64,000 bases of DNA from Sorex araneus (Eukaryota > Chordata > Mammalia > Eulipotyphla > Soricidae). Made by a program: the position numbers and the translations under genes. The stretch is from assembly GCF_027595985.1 (NCBI RefSeq), contig NC_073308.1:11988566-12052565 (forward strand), read 5' to 3'. The notes beneath the pieces are model-generated. The model was not told the DNA's origin, did not search any database, and saw only the letters and a list, made by a program, of their open reading frames with translations. This document shows, in pieces, positions 53,816 to 64,000 of this stretch. The number at the start of each line of letters is the position of its first letter. The stretch's first letter is position 1.

Positions 53816-54841
53816 GTGGTACGAAGCCCTAATCACTGGTCTTATAGTGACTGTGGCTGAGTCTGGGTGTTCCCAGGAGCGGGAAGGGGAGGCTGTGCTT
53901 GCTGGCCTTGGTGTGTTGTTAATGGTTCATATAAACAGTGTCCAGAGCACTTTGTTGTCCCAGTTCTGTGGGAGGAAGGAGGGCGAATGGTCTGAGTAGA
54001 ACCTGGCAGGTGTGGGGAGCTGGGTCAGGGAATGGACAGTACTCAGTGCCCTGCAGAAGGCCCTGACCGACCCTCCCACCTCTCTACACTGCAGGTGCAA
54101 TCCAGGACAGGACTGGGGCAGGAAGGGGGGGAATCCCCCACCGGGCTCAGCCTGCCTCTCTGGCCTGCAGAGGGAGCTGGTCTGTGGGCTGGGGGCTGAG
54201 ACTGGAGGGGTCCAGCAGCCTGCAGTCCCTCACAGTTTGGCAGTCAGGCGGGTGCTCAGCAAGGCTCCAAAGACAGTTCACTACATCCCCACCAGAGAGC
54301 TGGAATAGCTGGAAACTGGGCTGCAGGGCCAGAGGAGGAGGCGGTGTCTCAAAGTAGACCGGCCTCAGTGTCTGCGGGCAAGGAGGGCAGCATCCAAGAG
54401 CAACAGAACCCCAGCTCCTCAGCCTGGAACTCTGGAACTTGAGGTGCCCAGAGCTCAGTCACCTCTGAAAGCCATAGGAGGACATCCAGTGGCCCCTCCG
54501 GGCCCTCCTACAGTCCTGCTTTCTTTTGCTTCAGCAGAAATACTGAAACATCTTAGCTGAGACGTTGGTTCATGATCAAAGAGACGAGCTCAGAGGAGCT
54601 GTGGGCTGCTGAAGTGAGCAGACCATGGAACAGAGGACCAGACCGCACACGCACACTTCCACCCGCCAGCTGGCACTTGTCAAAGCAGGCCAGAACACCC
54701 GCCCCCCCCCACAACCACCACTCATGGATGGTCTACGGGACCAGGGGGTGGCACTGTGCTTTCAGGGTGAGGCTCTGGGTTCACATTGGCCTCAGGGTGC
54801 TGCGTGTGAAGTGCGTGTCACAGGACACATCTCTAGGTCAA
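53816..54841. other. GC-rich intergenic stretch
   Basis: Open frames of 70-98 codons without recognised domains. No exon pair with matching phases found. Confidence 0.4.
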
Positions 54842-55013
54842 GGGTGGGCAGAATAGTACAGTAAGTAGAGTGCTGACCTTGCATGCTGCTGACCAGAGTT
54901 TGATCCCCAGCATTCTAAGGGTCCCCTGAGCACTGCCAGGATTGATTCTTGAGTGCAGAGCCAGGGGTGACCCTTGAGCAATGCCAAGTGTGCCACCCTC
55001 AACCATAACAAAA
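54842..55013 (+). repeat. SOR SINE
   Basis: Head 'gtgggcagaatagtacagta', B box 'gagtttgatcccc' near 54897, distal body complete. Confidence 0.85.
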
Positions 55014-55057
55014 GCCTATTAATTTCATGACTTATTACCTAAGTTTTTAGCTGTTAG

Positions 55058-55212
55058 CGCCAGAGCCATAGTTTAGCATGGGGCGCATTTGCCTTACATG
55101 TGGTCCACCTGGGTTTGATCCTCTGCACCCACGTGGTCCCCCAGTCTGCCAGAAGCGATCTGTGCCCAGAACCAAGAGTAATCCCTGAGCATGGCCAGGT
55201 GAGGCCCCCAAA
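55058..55212 (+). repeat. SINE
   Basis: Head 'agcgccagagccatagttta', B box 'gggtttgatcct' near 55113. Confidence 0.8.
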
Positions 55213-55591
55213 CAGTACTGAGCCTCAAGGTTCCAAGATGCCAAACAGTCCTGCAAGGACCTTTCATTCCCAGCACCTCCAAGCCAGTGGGGTTACCTAG
55301 GGAGCGGCCGGATCCTCAGGGGTCCCGGAACTGTGCTAGAGCATAAAGCGAAGTCCACAGTTTCCAGTTACCCACTGCCCGGGCCTGTCCCTACCCAGAG
55401 ACACCCCTACTGAGCCCCTCCAGAAGAAAGACCGCACTGTGGCTGGGTCCAGACAAGGCTGCCTGACCCCCTCATATATATTTTTTAATCAGATGATGTT
55501 GTAGCTGGAGCTGGAGCTGTGGATGAGAGCCTGCTTCACATGTGTGAAGTCCTGAGTTTACACAGAGACAGTTTGATAAAACAATGCATGT

Positions 55592-55742
55592 CTAAGGGCT
55601 GGAGAAGTAGCCTTGCACGCTAGCGACCAGGATTCGATCCCAGGCATCCGTAAGGTCCCAGAGCCTCCCAGGAATGGTTCCCGAGTGCAGAGCCAGGAGT
55701 TATCCCAGAGCACTGCTGGCTGTGACCCTCAAACCAAAAACA
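55592..55742 (+). repeat. SOR SINE, head internally shortened
   Basis: 'aagggctggagaagtagcct' runs straight to 'tgcacgc', so ~25 bases around the A box are missing. B box 'ggattcgatccc' near 55630. Confidence 0.85.
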
Positions 55743-56285
55743 ACTTCTGTATCAGATGGAGCTGAAGAGACCAGAGCCGAGAGAGCAGGAAACTGTTTTG
55801 AAGGAAGAGGAAGTCCTGAAATTTAGTGGTGATTCTGGCAGCCAGAGAGTGAGTCTGAGCCTGCTCAGGGCACAGCACAAGTCCAAGCACACTCATTGGA
55901 CAACAGAGCACTGCGATCTCCGAATCACCCCTGGTCTTGCTGCACAGTAGGAAAGGAATCCCTCAGCGTTCTCCAGGGAAGCCCAGAGTTCATGAGTCCT
56001 TCCCCCTCCCCTGAGTAGGTTGCCTAGGAGAAGGGCAGCATCCCTGAGAGTGGCAGCTGTGTCGTGGCCCCGCCCCCACCCCATGTGAGGCCGGCCACTA
56101 GTTCTCCAGCTTGGAAAGTGCCTCACCTGGGCTGGCCTAGTCCTTGCCAAGCTGCCCGAGTGCCATGACCAGGTCTCTGCCCTGTACCTTTCTGCCCCTG
56201 CAACTCTATCACTCCTATTCCCGCCGGACTCCACGCTGAGGCCAGCCTCACATAAGCTTGTCCTGGACCACTGGGAACTGCTGCC
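55743..56285. other. Intergenic stretch
   Basis: No gene recognised; lies between a SINE and the GT-rich minisatellite. Confidence 0.4.
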
Positions 56286-56880
56286 ATGGAGCCCGTGTGA
56301 GTGTGAGGCAGTGGTGCGAGTGCGGGGTGTGGGGTGGGGGTGTGTGGTGCGCAGTGCGGGGAGCGGGGAGTGCATGGCTGGGTTGGGATGCGCGGTGTGG
56401 GATGGGGGTGCACAGTGCACGCTGTGAGGTGCACGGTGCGGAATGAGGGATGCGGGCTGCCGGGTCGGGTGTGCCTTGCGGGGAGGGGGTGTTGAGAGGG
56501 GGTGTGCTGTGTGTGGTGTGCATTGCAGGATTTGGGGTGCGCAGTGCGTGGAGTGCAGTGTGGGGTGAGTCATGCGCGTGGCTGGGTGAGGATGTGCGGT
56601 TGGGAGATTCAAGTGCGGAGGCAGGGTGGGGGTGCAGGGTGTGGGTTGGGGGGGTGCACAGTGCATGGTGCTCAGTGTGGGAAGCTTGGTACAGAGTGCG
56701 AGGTGAGGACTGCACAGGGCTGGGTGGCGGTGTGAGGTGCAGGATGGGGGTGCGGTGCGGAATGAGGGTGCATTGTGCGAGTTGGGGGTGTGCGGTGTGG
56801 TGCGCGGTGCAGGTGGCCGGGTGGTGGTGCATGGTGTGGGGTGGGGTGGAGTGGGGGTGCACCGTGCGCCCTGGGGCCGT
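56286..56880 (+). repeat. GT/GC-rich degenerate minisatellite
   Basis: About 600 bases built from words such as GGTGCGCAGTGCG, GGGTGTGGGGTGGGGG and GTGCATGG in irregular order, with very strong G over C skew. The long minus-strand open frame across it (55893-56888) is a product of the repeat. Confidence 0.85.
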
Positions 56881-57239
56881 GTTCCCATAAGACTTGCTCT
56901 GCTGCCTGTCCTGGGGGTGCCCCCATTGCACTTTCTAGGCTGCCACAGTGTGGGGCTAGCAAGGGGCTGAGTCCCAATTCCTGGCCCGTGCCAGGGCGGT
57001 GGACACCCCCAGTTATTGGTGCTAGACTCGGTTCCCCTTCAGGAGAGCCCCACTCTGGGTTGAGGGGGGCGGCAGTTACTTTTGCTCTAATTTCTGCTGG
57101 GGCTCCTGAATTAAGGCTCGTGTAGCTTTTTACAGGCAGCTTTGGGGTCTAGATGTGAGTGTCAAGGCTTCCAGAAGTACTGGGAGGTGGGGGGCGGTAG
57201 CCCATCCCAACTCCAAGAAAGTCTGAAGATTTCAGTCAC
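56881..57239. other. Non-coding stretch
   Basis: Nothing recognised. Confidence 0.4.
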
Positions 57240-57730
57240 AAAACCCACATATCAGAATTTTCAGCAAATTATATCTTGGTAAGGTCCATCCTGAGACCAT
57301 GGAGTCAGGCCAGGGTATGGCGGTGATTTTGGATTGTGAAAGCAAGTGGCTGTTGGGGACGCTGCTTGGGTGGTCACCAGGCCAATATCCTCCCCTGCGA
57401 TTTACCCTGGTATGTTCAGTCATGTGCAGGTATGAGACTAACTGTGTTTTTTGATCTCTTTCGAGATTTATTTATGGGTCTCTGAAATAAGGCTGATAAT
57501 TGAGCTTGTATAGCTGAGCCAGAGGTGGTTTGTGGGTGTGGCTCCCCTACACAGAGCTTTTGGCCATTTAATTTCTTGGGAAACTTGATCCCAAGTTTTG
57601 GGGTCCGGCCAAAGGTATGGTGGCAATTTTGGGATATCAGGAAGCCTGAAGGCACCATCAGGCTGCTGATGCACTTACCTTGCAGGTATAGGATGACCCG
57701 TTGGTGGCACCATACCCCCATTATTTTCTT
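57240..57730 (-). repeat. L1-like 3' segment, family B copy 4
   Basis: On the minus strand it carries 'gcatcagcagcctgatggtg' and 'ccttcaggcttcctga', as at 47147-47180, then 'cttgggatcaagtttccca'-type and 'gatctctttcgagattta' (reversed) blocks. Inverted relative to copies 2 and 3. Confidence 0.65.
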
Positions 57731-57883
57731 CTTGACCAATCTAAATACTTGTCAATTTTGTTGATTTTTTAAAGAACCAACTTTTGACTTTATTGATTTT
57801 TTCCCCCATTGTCAACTTTATCTCACTTGTTTCTTTTTAATGTTTATGTATTGGTTCTGCTTCATTTGGGTTCAACTTTCACT

Positions 57884-58038
57884 TCGGGAAGGACATTTGC
57901 CTTGCACGTGGCCGACCTGGGTTCAATTCGCAGCATCCCATATGGTCCCACGAGCACCACCAGGAGTAATTCTGAGTGCATGAGCCAGTAGTAATCCCTG
58001 TGCATCACCGGGTGTGACCCAAAAGAGAAAAAAAAATG
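57884..58038 (+). repeat. SOR SINE, first ~25 bases missing
   Basis: Begins at the A-box region ('gggaaggacatttgcc'), B box 'gggttcaattcgc', A-rich tail 58025-58035. Confidence 0.9.
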
Positions 58039-58603
58039 TGTTCTAAGTATACTGGTGGAGGGATGGATGTTAGAATACTGTATGACTGAAATCCAATCAT
58101 GAACAGCTTTGTAAAGGTCTATCTGACATTCAGTAAAAACAAAAGGTTTTTTTTAAAAATAAAACAAGTTTTAAAAAGGGTTTTTAAAAAGTTTTAAAAA
58201 AACTTATTTAATTTTCTCATCTTTTTGCTGCTTGCCTTACACTTTTCATCTTTAAACAGTATAACCCATCAACATGGTTTCATAGTTAGCGAAAATGTAA
58301 CTATTTTATAATGAGATTAGAGAAAAATTAAAAAAAACACATTAATAGAATTTTTATACATGCCCATGTAAGTAGTAATTGTCTACTCATCTATGTTTCT
58401 TCATGAAAATGTGAGTTAGTGTCCAGCCAGTGCTTTGTGTCTTGACCTTTTTTTGACCATGTCGGCTTTTGACCTTGTTTCCTTCCTGTGTCTCCCTCCC
58501 AATTAGCTTCCTGGTCTCATGCTCTGGCTCCCCACTTATGTGACTTTTTACCTATGACCCCCTAAAATATCTTATGGTTCCTGGTTGAGAAATTCTTGTC
58601 TAA
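58039..58603 (+). mobile_element. L1 3' tail fragment and AT-rich flank
   Basis: 'ctggtggagggatggatgtt' to 'gaacagctttgtaaaggtc' (58050-58125) is an L1-type tail; the rest is AT-rich with nothing recognised. Confidence 0.55.
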
Positions 58604-58842
58604 TACCTAGCACAGGGGTAGGGTATTTGCCTTGCACGCGGCTGACCCGGGTTCGATTTCTCCGCCCACCTGGAGAGCATGGGAAGCTAATGAGAGTATC
58701 TTGCCCGCATGGCAGAGCCTGAACAGCTACCCGTGGCATATTCTATATGCGAAAAACAGTAACAACAAGTCTCAAAATGGAGATGTTACTGGTGCCAGCT
58801 AGAGCAAATCGATGAGCAACTGGATGACAGTGACAGTGACAG
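58604..58842 (+). repeat. Chimeric SINE with RTE-type tail
   Basis: Shortened head ('gcacaggggtagggtatttg'), B box 'gggttcgatttc', body as in 33592-33849, terminal GACAGTGACAGTGACA. Confidence 0.93.
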
Positions 58843-59080
58843 CAAATTCCCATTGGTTTTAGTCGTAGGGCAGATCTGCTGGATTAAATTTCTTTCAGTG
58901 CTCTTTGAATTTCTCTTTCATTTTTGAAGGATGCTTTTGTTATACAAAGAACTCTCTATGGTCTTTTCCTCCTAGAATTTCAAATCTGTAAGCATATTTG
59001 GGAGAATTTATAAATAAATCCCTCTATAGGGAATGAAAATAATATGTAGGTCTAAAGATCTGTGAGGCGTATGGTGAGGC

Positions 59081-60289
59081 ACTACTGCCTACCCACCCCG
59101 TCTCCTTTCAGCCTTCATTGAGACAGCCCTTCCTCCCACACCTGGACTGTGGGACCCACTACCACCACCCTGTGCCTTGATACCATCCCTTTGGACTTGC
59201 CTAAGCTGACCCTGTCTCTAAGCCCAAGCAGTCCCAAGTGGACCCAGTGGCTGCACTAATACCCCCCCAACACGTGGGCATGTCAGCATCCTTGAAACAA
59301 CTCTACTCCTTCAACTCCACTAACAGCATGTTCATAATTCTCTCCCACAATCCTTCCACAATAACCCTGATATCTAAATGGGAGTAAGTAGACCTACACT
59401 TGCCTGTCAACTGAAATGCCATCTCAAGATCATGGAAATAGTTAGAAAAACAACAGATCACAAGTGGTAGCCCCAGAAAATAATGAATTAGATCAGTTTA
59501 ATAACAAATAAGGTCAATATTCAGATAAACGGAACTCTAAAGCTCACCTGCAGCACCCACAAAGCTCTAAGGAAGTGGGGATACAAAAAAAATCATCTGC
59601 AATGACAGAAAGAGAGAGAAGTCCCGGCAAATTCTCATGCTCAATTCAAATTTTGAGCCTCATTAAAAAGACCCTCAAATCAACACTTCATGAAATGGCA
59701 ATAGAAATAAAACAATCACTGGAAGACAAACTCAATCAGATCAAGGAAGAATTGAAACGTGTTATTCAAGAGTCTATACAAATGGAATTAAAGGAAATAA
59801 AGAATGCAAGGATAGCAAGCCACAAAAAACAGAATTCTGCATGCAGAAAACCATATCAGTCACAGTGAAGACAAAATGCTAGCCAACCATGATAATGATG
59901 TTGCAAAAGAAAAGAGGTCAAGAAATAGAATATAAAATAAGATTATTGATGAATAACAGCAAATGGAATATTATAGGAGTAGCAAATGGAGAGGAAAAAG
60001 AGAAAGGGGAAGAATGACGAGAGGAAGAAAAAATAACTGACAACTTCTCCAGTTTCTGAAGGGAGGCTTTTGCAGAGATTCGAGAGGCTCAGAGACTAAA
60101 CAAAATAGAATCAAGCAAACTAACACCAAGGCACCTAGTAATAGAAATGATCAAAGCAAAAGAGAGACTACTTAAAGCATCAAGAAAGAATAAAATTCTC
60201 AGGTACAAGAAAAAAAAACAGAAGAGTCACAAAAGATCTCCCATATTACACCTTTCAGGCAAAAAGAAAAGAATGGAATAACATATTCA
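59081..60289 (+). mobile_element. L1 5' part with ORF1 remnant
   Basis: A coiled-coil-like stretch 'IEIKQSLEDKLNQIKEELKR' (59700-59760, frame of 59575-59868) and, further on, 'RLNKIESSKLTPRHLVIEMI' (60095-60155) are the L1 ORF1 coiled-coil and RNA-binding parts. Frames are disrupted. The element is interrupted at 60289 by an RTE copy and resumes at 60620. Confidence 0.75.
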
Positions 60290-60619
60290 TCGCACTTGTC
60301 ATCCCCTTGTTCATTGATTTACTCGAGTGGGCAACAGTAACGTCTCTATTTGTCCCTGTCATGTGCTAGTGTAGCCCAGTGACGTCTGCTCGCTCCAGGA
60401 ACACGAGGAGCCTCAAACCGTTGTTTCAGGGTATTGATGAAAATGTCTGACCATGTCATAGGTGAGCGGCCACACGTTCTTTTGACATCCCGTGGAATCT
60501 AGTCAGTAACAGCTCTAGTCCAGCGGCCGTCTCTAAATGCCATTACGTGTCTGGCCCATCTGATTTTCGATGCCTTGGCAAATGAGACAGCGACCCTGAT
60601 TCTTGATTGTTGATGTTGG
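60290..60619 (-). mobile_element. RTE-clade LINE, 330-bp 3' fragment inserted in L1
   Basis: The minus strand encodes the same C-terminal RTE segment as 8608-8870. 'tattca' at 60284-60289 and 60620-60625 is a plausible target duplication, because L1 ORF1 sequence continues across when the insert is removed. Coding frame broken. Confidence 0.85.
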
Positions 60620-61087
60620 TATTCAACGTACCAAATGAAAAAAATATTTTTTCATCTTGGACTACAGCAGCTGCCTCATCCAGCTGTCATTTACATTGCA
60701 GGGATGGATAAGAATCTTTTCAGACAAACAAGACAAAGTAAACAAATCCTGCAAGAATTACTGAAAGGTTTCCTATAAAAAGCATTTAAAAATTAACCCC
60801 CACCCATACACATAAAATATAAACATAGCCCTTTTTATCAATAAGCTTTCTGTATTTCAGTGGGCTAAACTATCCTACCAAAAGGCAAAGAGTAGCTGGA
60901 TGGATTAGGAAAGAAACTTCTATTGCCTCTTACAGAAAACACTCCTAAACTCACTAGGTAAATATAGACTCTGAGTGTAAGGATGGAAAACTGTCATACA
61001 AGCCAGTGGGAGACAGAATAAAGCTGGAGTAGCCATACTTATAATAGACCAAATAGCATTCAGCAGACGCAAAAAGGAGGGCACAGG
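60620..61087 (+). mobile_element. L1 continuation
   Basis: Resumes ORF1-end sequence ('aatgaaaaaaatattttttc') and continues through 'caaaaggcaaagagtagctg' to 61087, where the family A repeat begins. Confidence 0.6.
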
Positions 61088-61990
61088 TTCATTGGTGACC
61101 AATTGCTGTTTATTCCATTCTCCTTATGCGCCCCATTCCAGTCTCACACTGCCTCTCATTCCCATCTCCTCCTGTCCCCCATGCCAGTCTCTCCACACAC
61201 ACTCCTGCAGCCTCTTCTAGAGCCCAACTTTCCAGCATTCAGGGTAGCAAGGACACCTAGGTTAGGTAGCACAATCAACATCTGCAAGCCCTTCCTTCTG
61301 GGGAAGTTCTTCTAAGACAAAGATGTCCTCCTGCTAGGAGATCAGCCCAAGGGCTTTGTTTTTATCTAAGGACACACTTCTCCTTTGCTTAGTCCACAAA
61401 CAATCATCTTAGATCTACTTACTTCTTAATAATCGTTCTAGTCATTTTGTATGGACACAGTAAGAGATATATTAATCTTACAGGGTGACTCTGCTGGAGA
61501 CATCTCGCTATAGATCCAAGACTGCATATCTCAAGCCAGATGAGTCCTTCCTAACCCTAGCAGCGTCCTTTTCCAGTCATTTCTCTTTCGGCCATGACAG
61601 AATTCATCCACGACCGTTCTCTTGAGTTATAGTTAAGTATTATGGAGCTTGGCCTGTCCTGTTTCCGTGCCAGGGTAGCTCACAGCTTGCCCTAGGTCCA
61701 GCCAGTCCTTTCATCCGGACCCTGTTTCTGAGATGCTAGGAACGAAGGGAAACTGAGTCTTAAGTCGAGTTATATATATGACAGACATCCAGGAGTAAAT
61801 ATTATTTGGAATCAATTAACTCCCAAGTTACAAAAGCATAGCATTAACTGTCTTCCTATGTTTATACAAAAAGGACATTTCTAGGAAATAAACTATGCAA
61901 AGGACATAAGGGAAGAAGAAAAGCAATATTTCACTTAAAATACAAAATCCAGAGTCGTTAGAAGGATCTGACCTTACAAGTCACAGGTCT
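61088..61990 (-). repeat. Dispersed LTR-like repeat, family A copy 3
   Basis: Reverse complement of the family at 4467 and 6825. AATAAA on the minus strand at 61109-61114 near its 3' end. It splits the surrounding L1. Boundaries approximate. Confidence 0.65.
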
Positions 61991-62530
61991 GATTTTCGTA
62001 TATAGATGATTGGGGAAGAGAGCACAGAGAAGTTAAAGATAAACATAGAGGAATGGGAGTGCCTCAGGAGCACTGTGATGGATGTAACCCAATAAACCTA
62101 AGCTCCCTACAGCCAGGGAGAAAGGACTAACCAATGTTATCCTACATTCAGGCACCACCACCATGCTCCCCAAAACTGAGGATATATTTTTCTCTAGTGC
62201 ACCTGGAATGTTCTCCAGGATAGATAACATATTAGGGAATAACTAATATATATAAATTTACAAATATAGAAATCATGCAAAGTATTGTCTCAGACCACAA
62301 TAACATAAAGTAGAAATTGATTATAAAAAAATGGGAAAACGTCAAACTTTTGGAAGCTGAACAAGTCACTGCTAAATAGCAGCTGGATCGAAGAGGAAAT
62401 CAAGAAAGAAATAAAAATATTTCTTGAAATGAATGAGAATGAATGTACAAGATACCAAAATATATGGAATACAGTGAAAACTTTACAAAAGGGGAAATTC
62501 AGAGTAATGCAGGCCTACATTAAGAAAGAA

Positions 62531-62703
62531 TGGGGCTGGAGCAATAGCACAGGTATTGTAGGTAGGGCGCTTGTCGTGCACATGGCCAACCCGGGTTTGA
62601 CTCCCAGCATCCCATATGGTCTCCTGAGCATGCCTTGGGTAATTCCTGGTGTCAGAGCCAGGAGTAACCCCTGTGCATCGCCAGGTGTGACCCAAAAAGC
62701 AAA
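62531..62703 (+). repeat. SOR SINE inserted in L1
   Basis: Full head with a small insertion ('acaggtattgtaggtagggc'), B box 'gggtttgactcc'. Its A-rich tail has expanded into the GAAA repeat that follows. Confidence 0.95.
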
Positions 62704-62717
62704 AAGGAAGAAAGAAA

Positions 62718-62787
<70 letters not shown>

Positions 62788-62790
62788 AGA
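62704..62790 (+). repeat. (GAAA)n microsatellite grown from a SINE tail
   Basis: About 20 GAAA units directly after the SINE body, replacing its poly(A). Confidence 0.95.
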
Positions 62791-63297
62791 AAGCACCCAA
62801 ATAGATAATTTGAGCATATATCTCAAAAATCTATAGAGTGAACAACAAACACAAGATATAATAGACTGAGGGAAATAATAAAAACTAGAACAGAAATTAA
62901 TAATATAGAAACAAAAAAAGAGAATAAACGAAACAAGAATTGGTTCTTTAAGAGAGTAAACAAGATAGACAAACCCTTATACTCATAAGGGAGAGAAAGG
63001 AAATGTCCAGATGAATTGAATCAGAGATGAAAGAGGAAAACTCCTCAAATATTCAAGATATTATGAAAGGTTACTACAAACAACTTTGTGATATTTAGCT
63101 GGAGAACATAAAGAAATGAACAGATCCTTAGAATCATCTAATCTCCCATGAGGCAAAAGTAGAAAACTGAACAAGCTAATCACAAATAAGGAAATTGAAA
63201 CAGCGATTAAGACTTTCCAAGAATGAAAGTCCCAGTCAGGATGGGCTGGCTGGTGAGTTTTATCAAACCTTCAGAGAAAACTTTCTGCATTTACTTT

Positions 63298-63479
63298 TTT
63301 TTTTTTTTTTTTTTTTGCTTTTTGGGTCACACCCAGCGATGCTCAGGGGTTACTCCTGGCTTTGCACTCAGGAATTACTCCTGGCAGTGCTTGGGGGACC
63401 ATATGGGATGCCGGGGATCGAACCCGGGTCGGCCGCGTGCAAGGCAGACGCCCTACCCGCTGTGCTATCGCTCCGGCCC
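63298..63479 (-). repeat. SOR SINE, young, with exact target duplication
   Basis: Near-consensus minus-strand copy. 'ctgcatttacttt' flanks it at 63285-63297 and 63480-63492. Together with 36854-37038 it is the least diverged copy here. Confidence 0.97.
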
Positions 63480-64000
63480 CTGCATTTACTTTGTAAGCTC
63501 TTCCAATATATTGAAGAATCAGAAGTGCTTTCTAAAAGCTTCCACTAACCCAACATCGCATTAATAACCAAAGTAGATAGAGACACATCCAGAAAAGATA
63601 ATTAAGACCAATCACCCTGACGAACATCAATGCAAAAATCCTCAACAAAACCATAGCAAACTGAATCCAACTGCACATCAAAAAATCATATAGAATTATC
63701 AAGTGGGATTCATCCAAGATGGTTCAATATATGCAAATCAATTAACATAATATACCACATCAGTAAAAGGTAAGGCAAAAATTATATGAACATAGCAAAT
63801 GATGCTAAAATAGCCTTGACAAGATCCAATTTGAATGAATGATAATAATTCTCAATAAAATAGAAGTGGAAAGAAACTCTGTTGCGTAAAGCGATATATC
63901 AGTCGGGAGGAGGCACAGAGGCAAGACATGTGAGAGGAATGTAGAGAGCACGGAGGGACAAGGCATCGATCTGGTTCGAGGTGACGAGTGACTACCAGAG

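Larger units (their letters stand above)
62150..64000 (+). mobile_element. L1 ORF2 part (endonuclease end to RT), interrupted by two SINEs
   Basis: ORF2-type coding words in plus orientation: the end of the endonuclease domain (62160-62530) and the RT start ('agattaagactttccaagaa', 63205; 'ggctggtgagttttatcaaa', 63248). Many stops and frameshifts. Runs off the window. Confidence 0.75.

Noticed and set aside
55893..56888. A 331-codon minus-strand open frame rich in His, Pro and Thr
   Set aside because: It is the translation of the G-rich minisatellite at 56286-56880; the biased composition and repeats make long frames likely by chance.
62483..62826. Poly-Phe/Leu minus-strand frames and poly-Lys/Glu plus-strand frames
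   Set aside because: Translations of the GAAA microsatellite next to a SINE.

Overview
This is mammalian nuclear DNA, most likely from a red-toothed shrew (Sorex). More than thirty copies of a tRNA-derived SINE with shrew-type (SOR) sequence are scattered on both strands. There are also three fragments of an RTE-clade retrotransposon whose protein looks nematode-like; I recall a published report of such an element moving horizontally between parasitic nematodes and the common shrew. Long introns, GT-AG splice sites, L1 debris, microsatellites and the absence of bacterial-style operons agree with a vertebrate.

Layout. 1-8.9 kb: SINEs, two copies of a ~1.2 kb LTR-like repeat, an L1-like 3' segment and a 5'-truncated RTE copy. 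8.9-10.5 kb: two blocks of decayed telomere-like CCCTAA sequence and a ~200 bp inverted duplication. 10.8-18.7 kb: remains of a TREM/CD300-like immunoglobulin receptor gene (frameshifted IgV exon, membrane exon), split by a young, internally deleted betaretrovirus/IAP-like provirus (14154-18025; LTRs differ at only 3 positions, 6-bp target duplication). 23.3-31.4 kb, minus strand: the one apparently intact gene, a Ral-GDS-like (RGL4-type) exchange-factor gene. I could assemble 15 exons with matching splice phases into one open frame of 584 codons. 31.4-64 kb: no convincing host gene; SINEs, L1 pieces, a probable solo LTR (52863-53313), minisatellites at 46.3 and 56.3 kb, and at 59-64 kb an old L1 broken up by an RTE copy, an LTR-like repeat and SINEs.

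How the parts relate. The RTE elements and a chimeric SINE subfamily share the same 3' tail, which suggests that the SINE uses RTE machinery; the other SINEs end in A-rich tails and probably use L1. The provirus landed in the tail of one chimeric SINE, which itself lies inside the decayed immune-receptor gene, giving a clear order of events. The RGL4-like protein keeps the RasGEF fold signature and the linker, but its REM part and one conserved exchange motif look altered.

Limits: all homology calls come from reading the sequence, with no database search. Repeat boundaries are approximate unless a target duplication is given.
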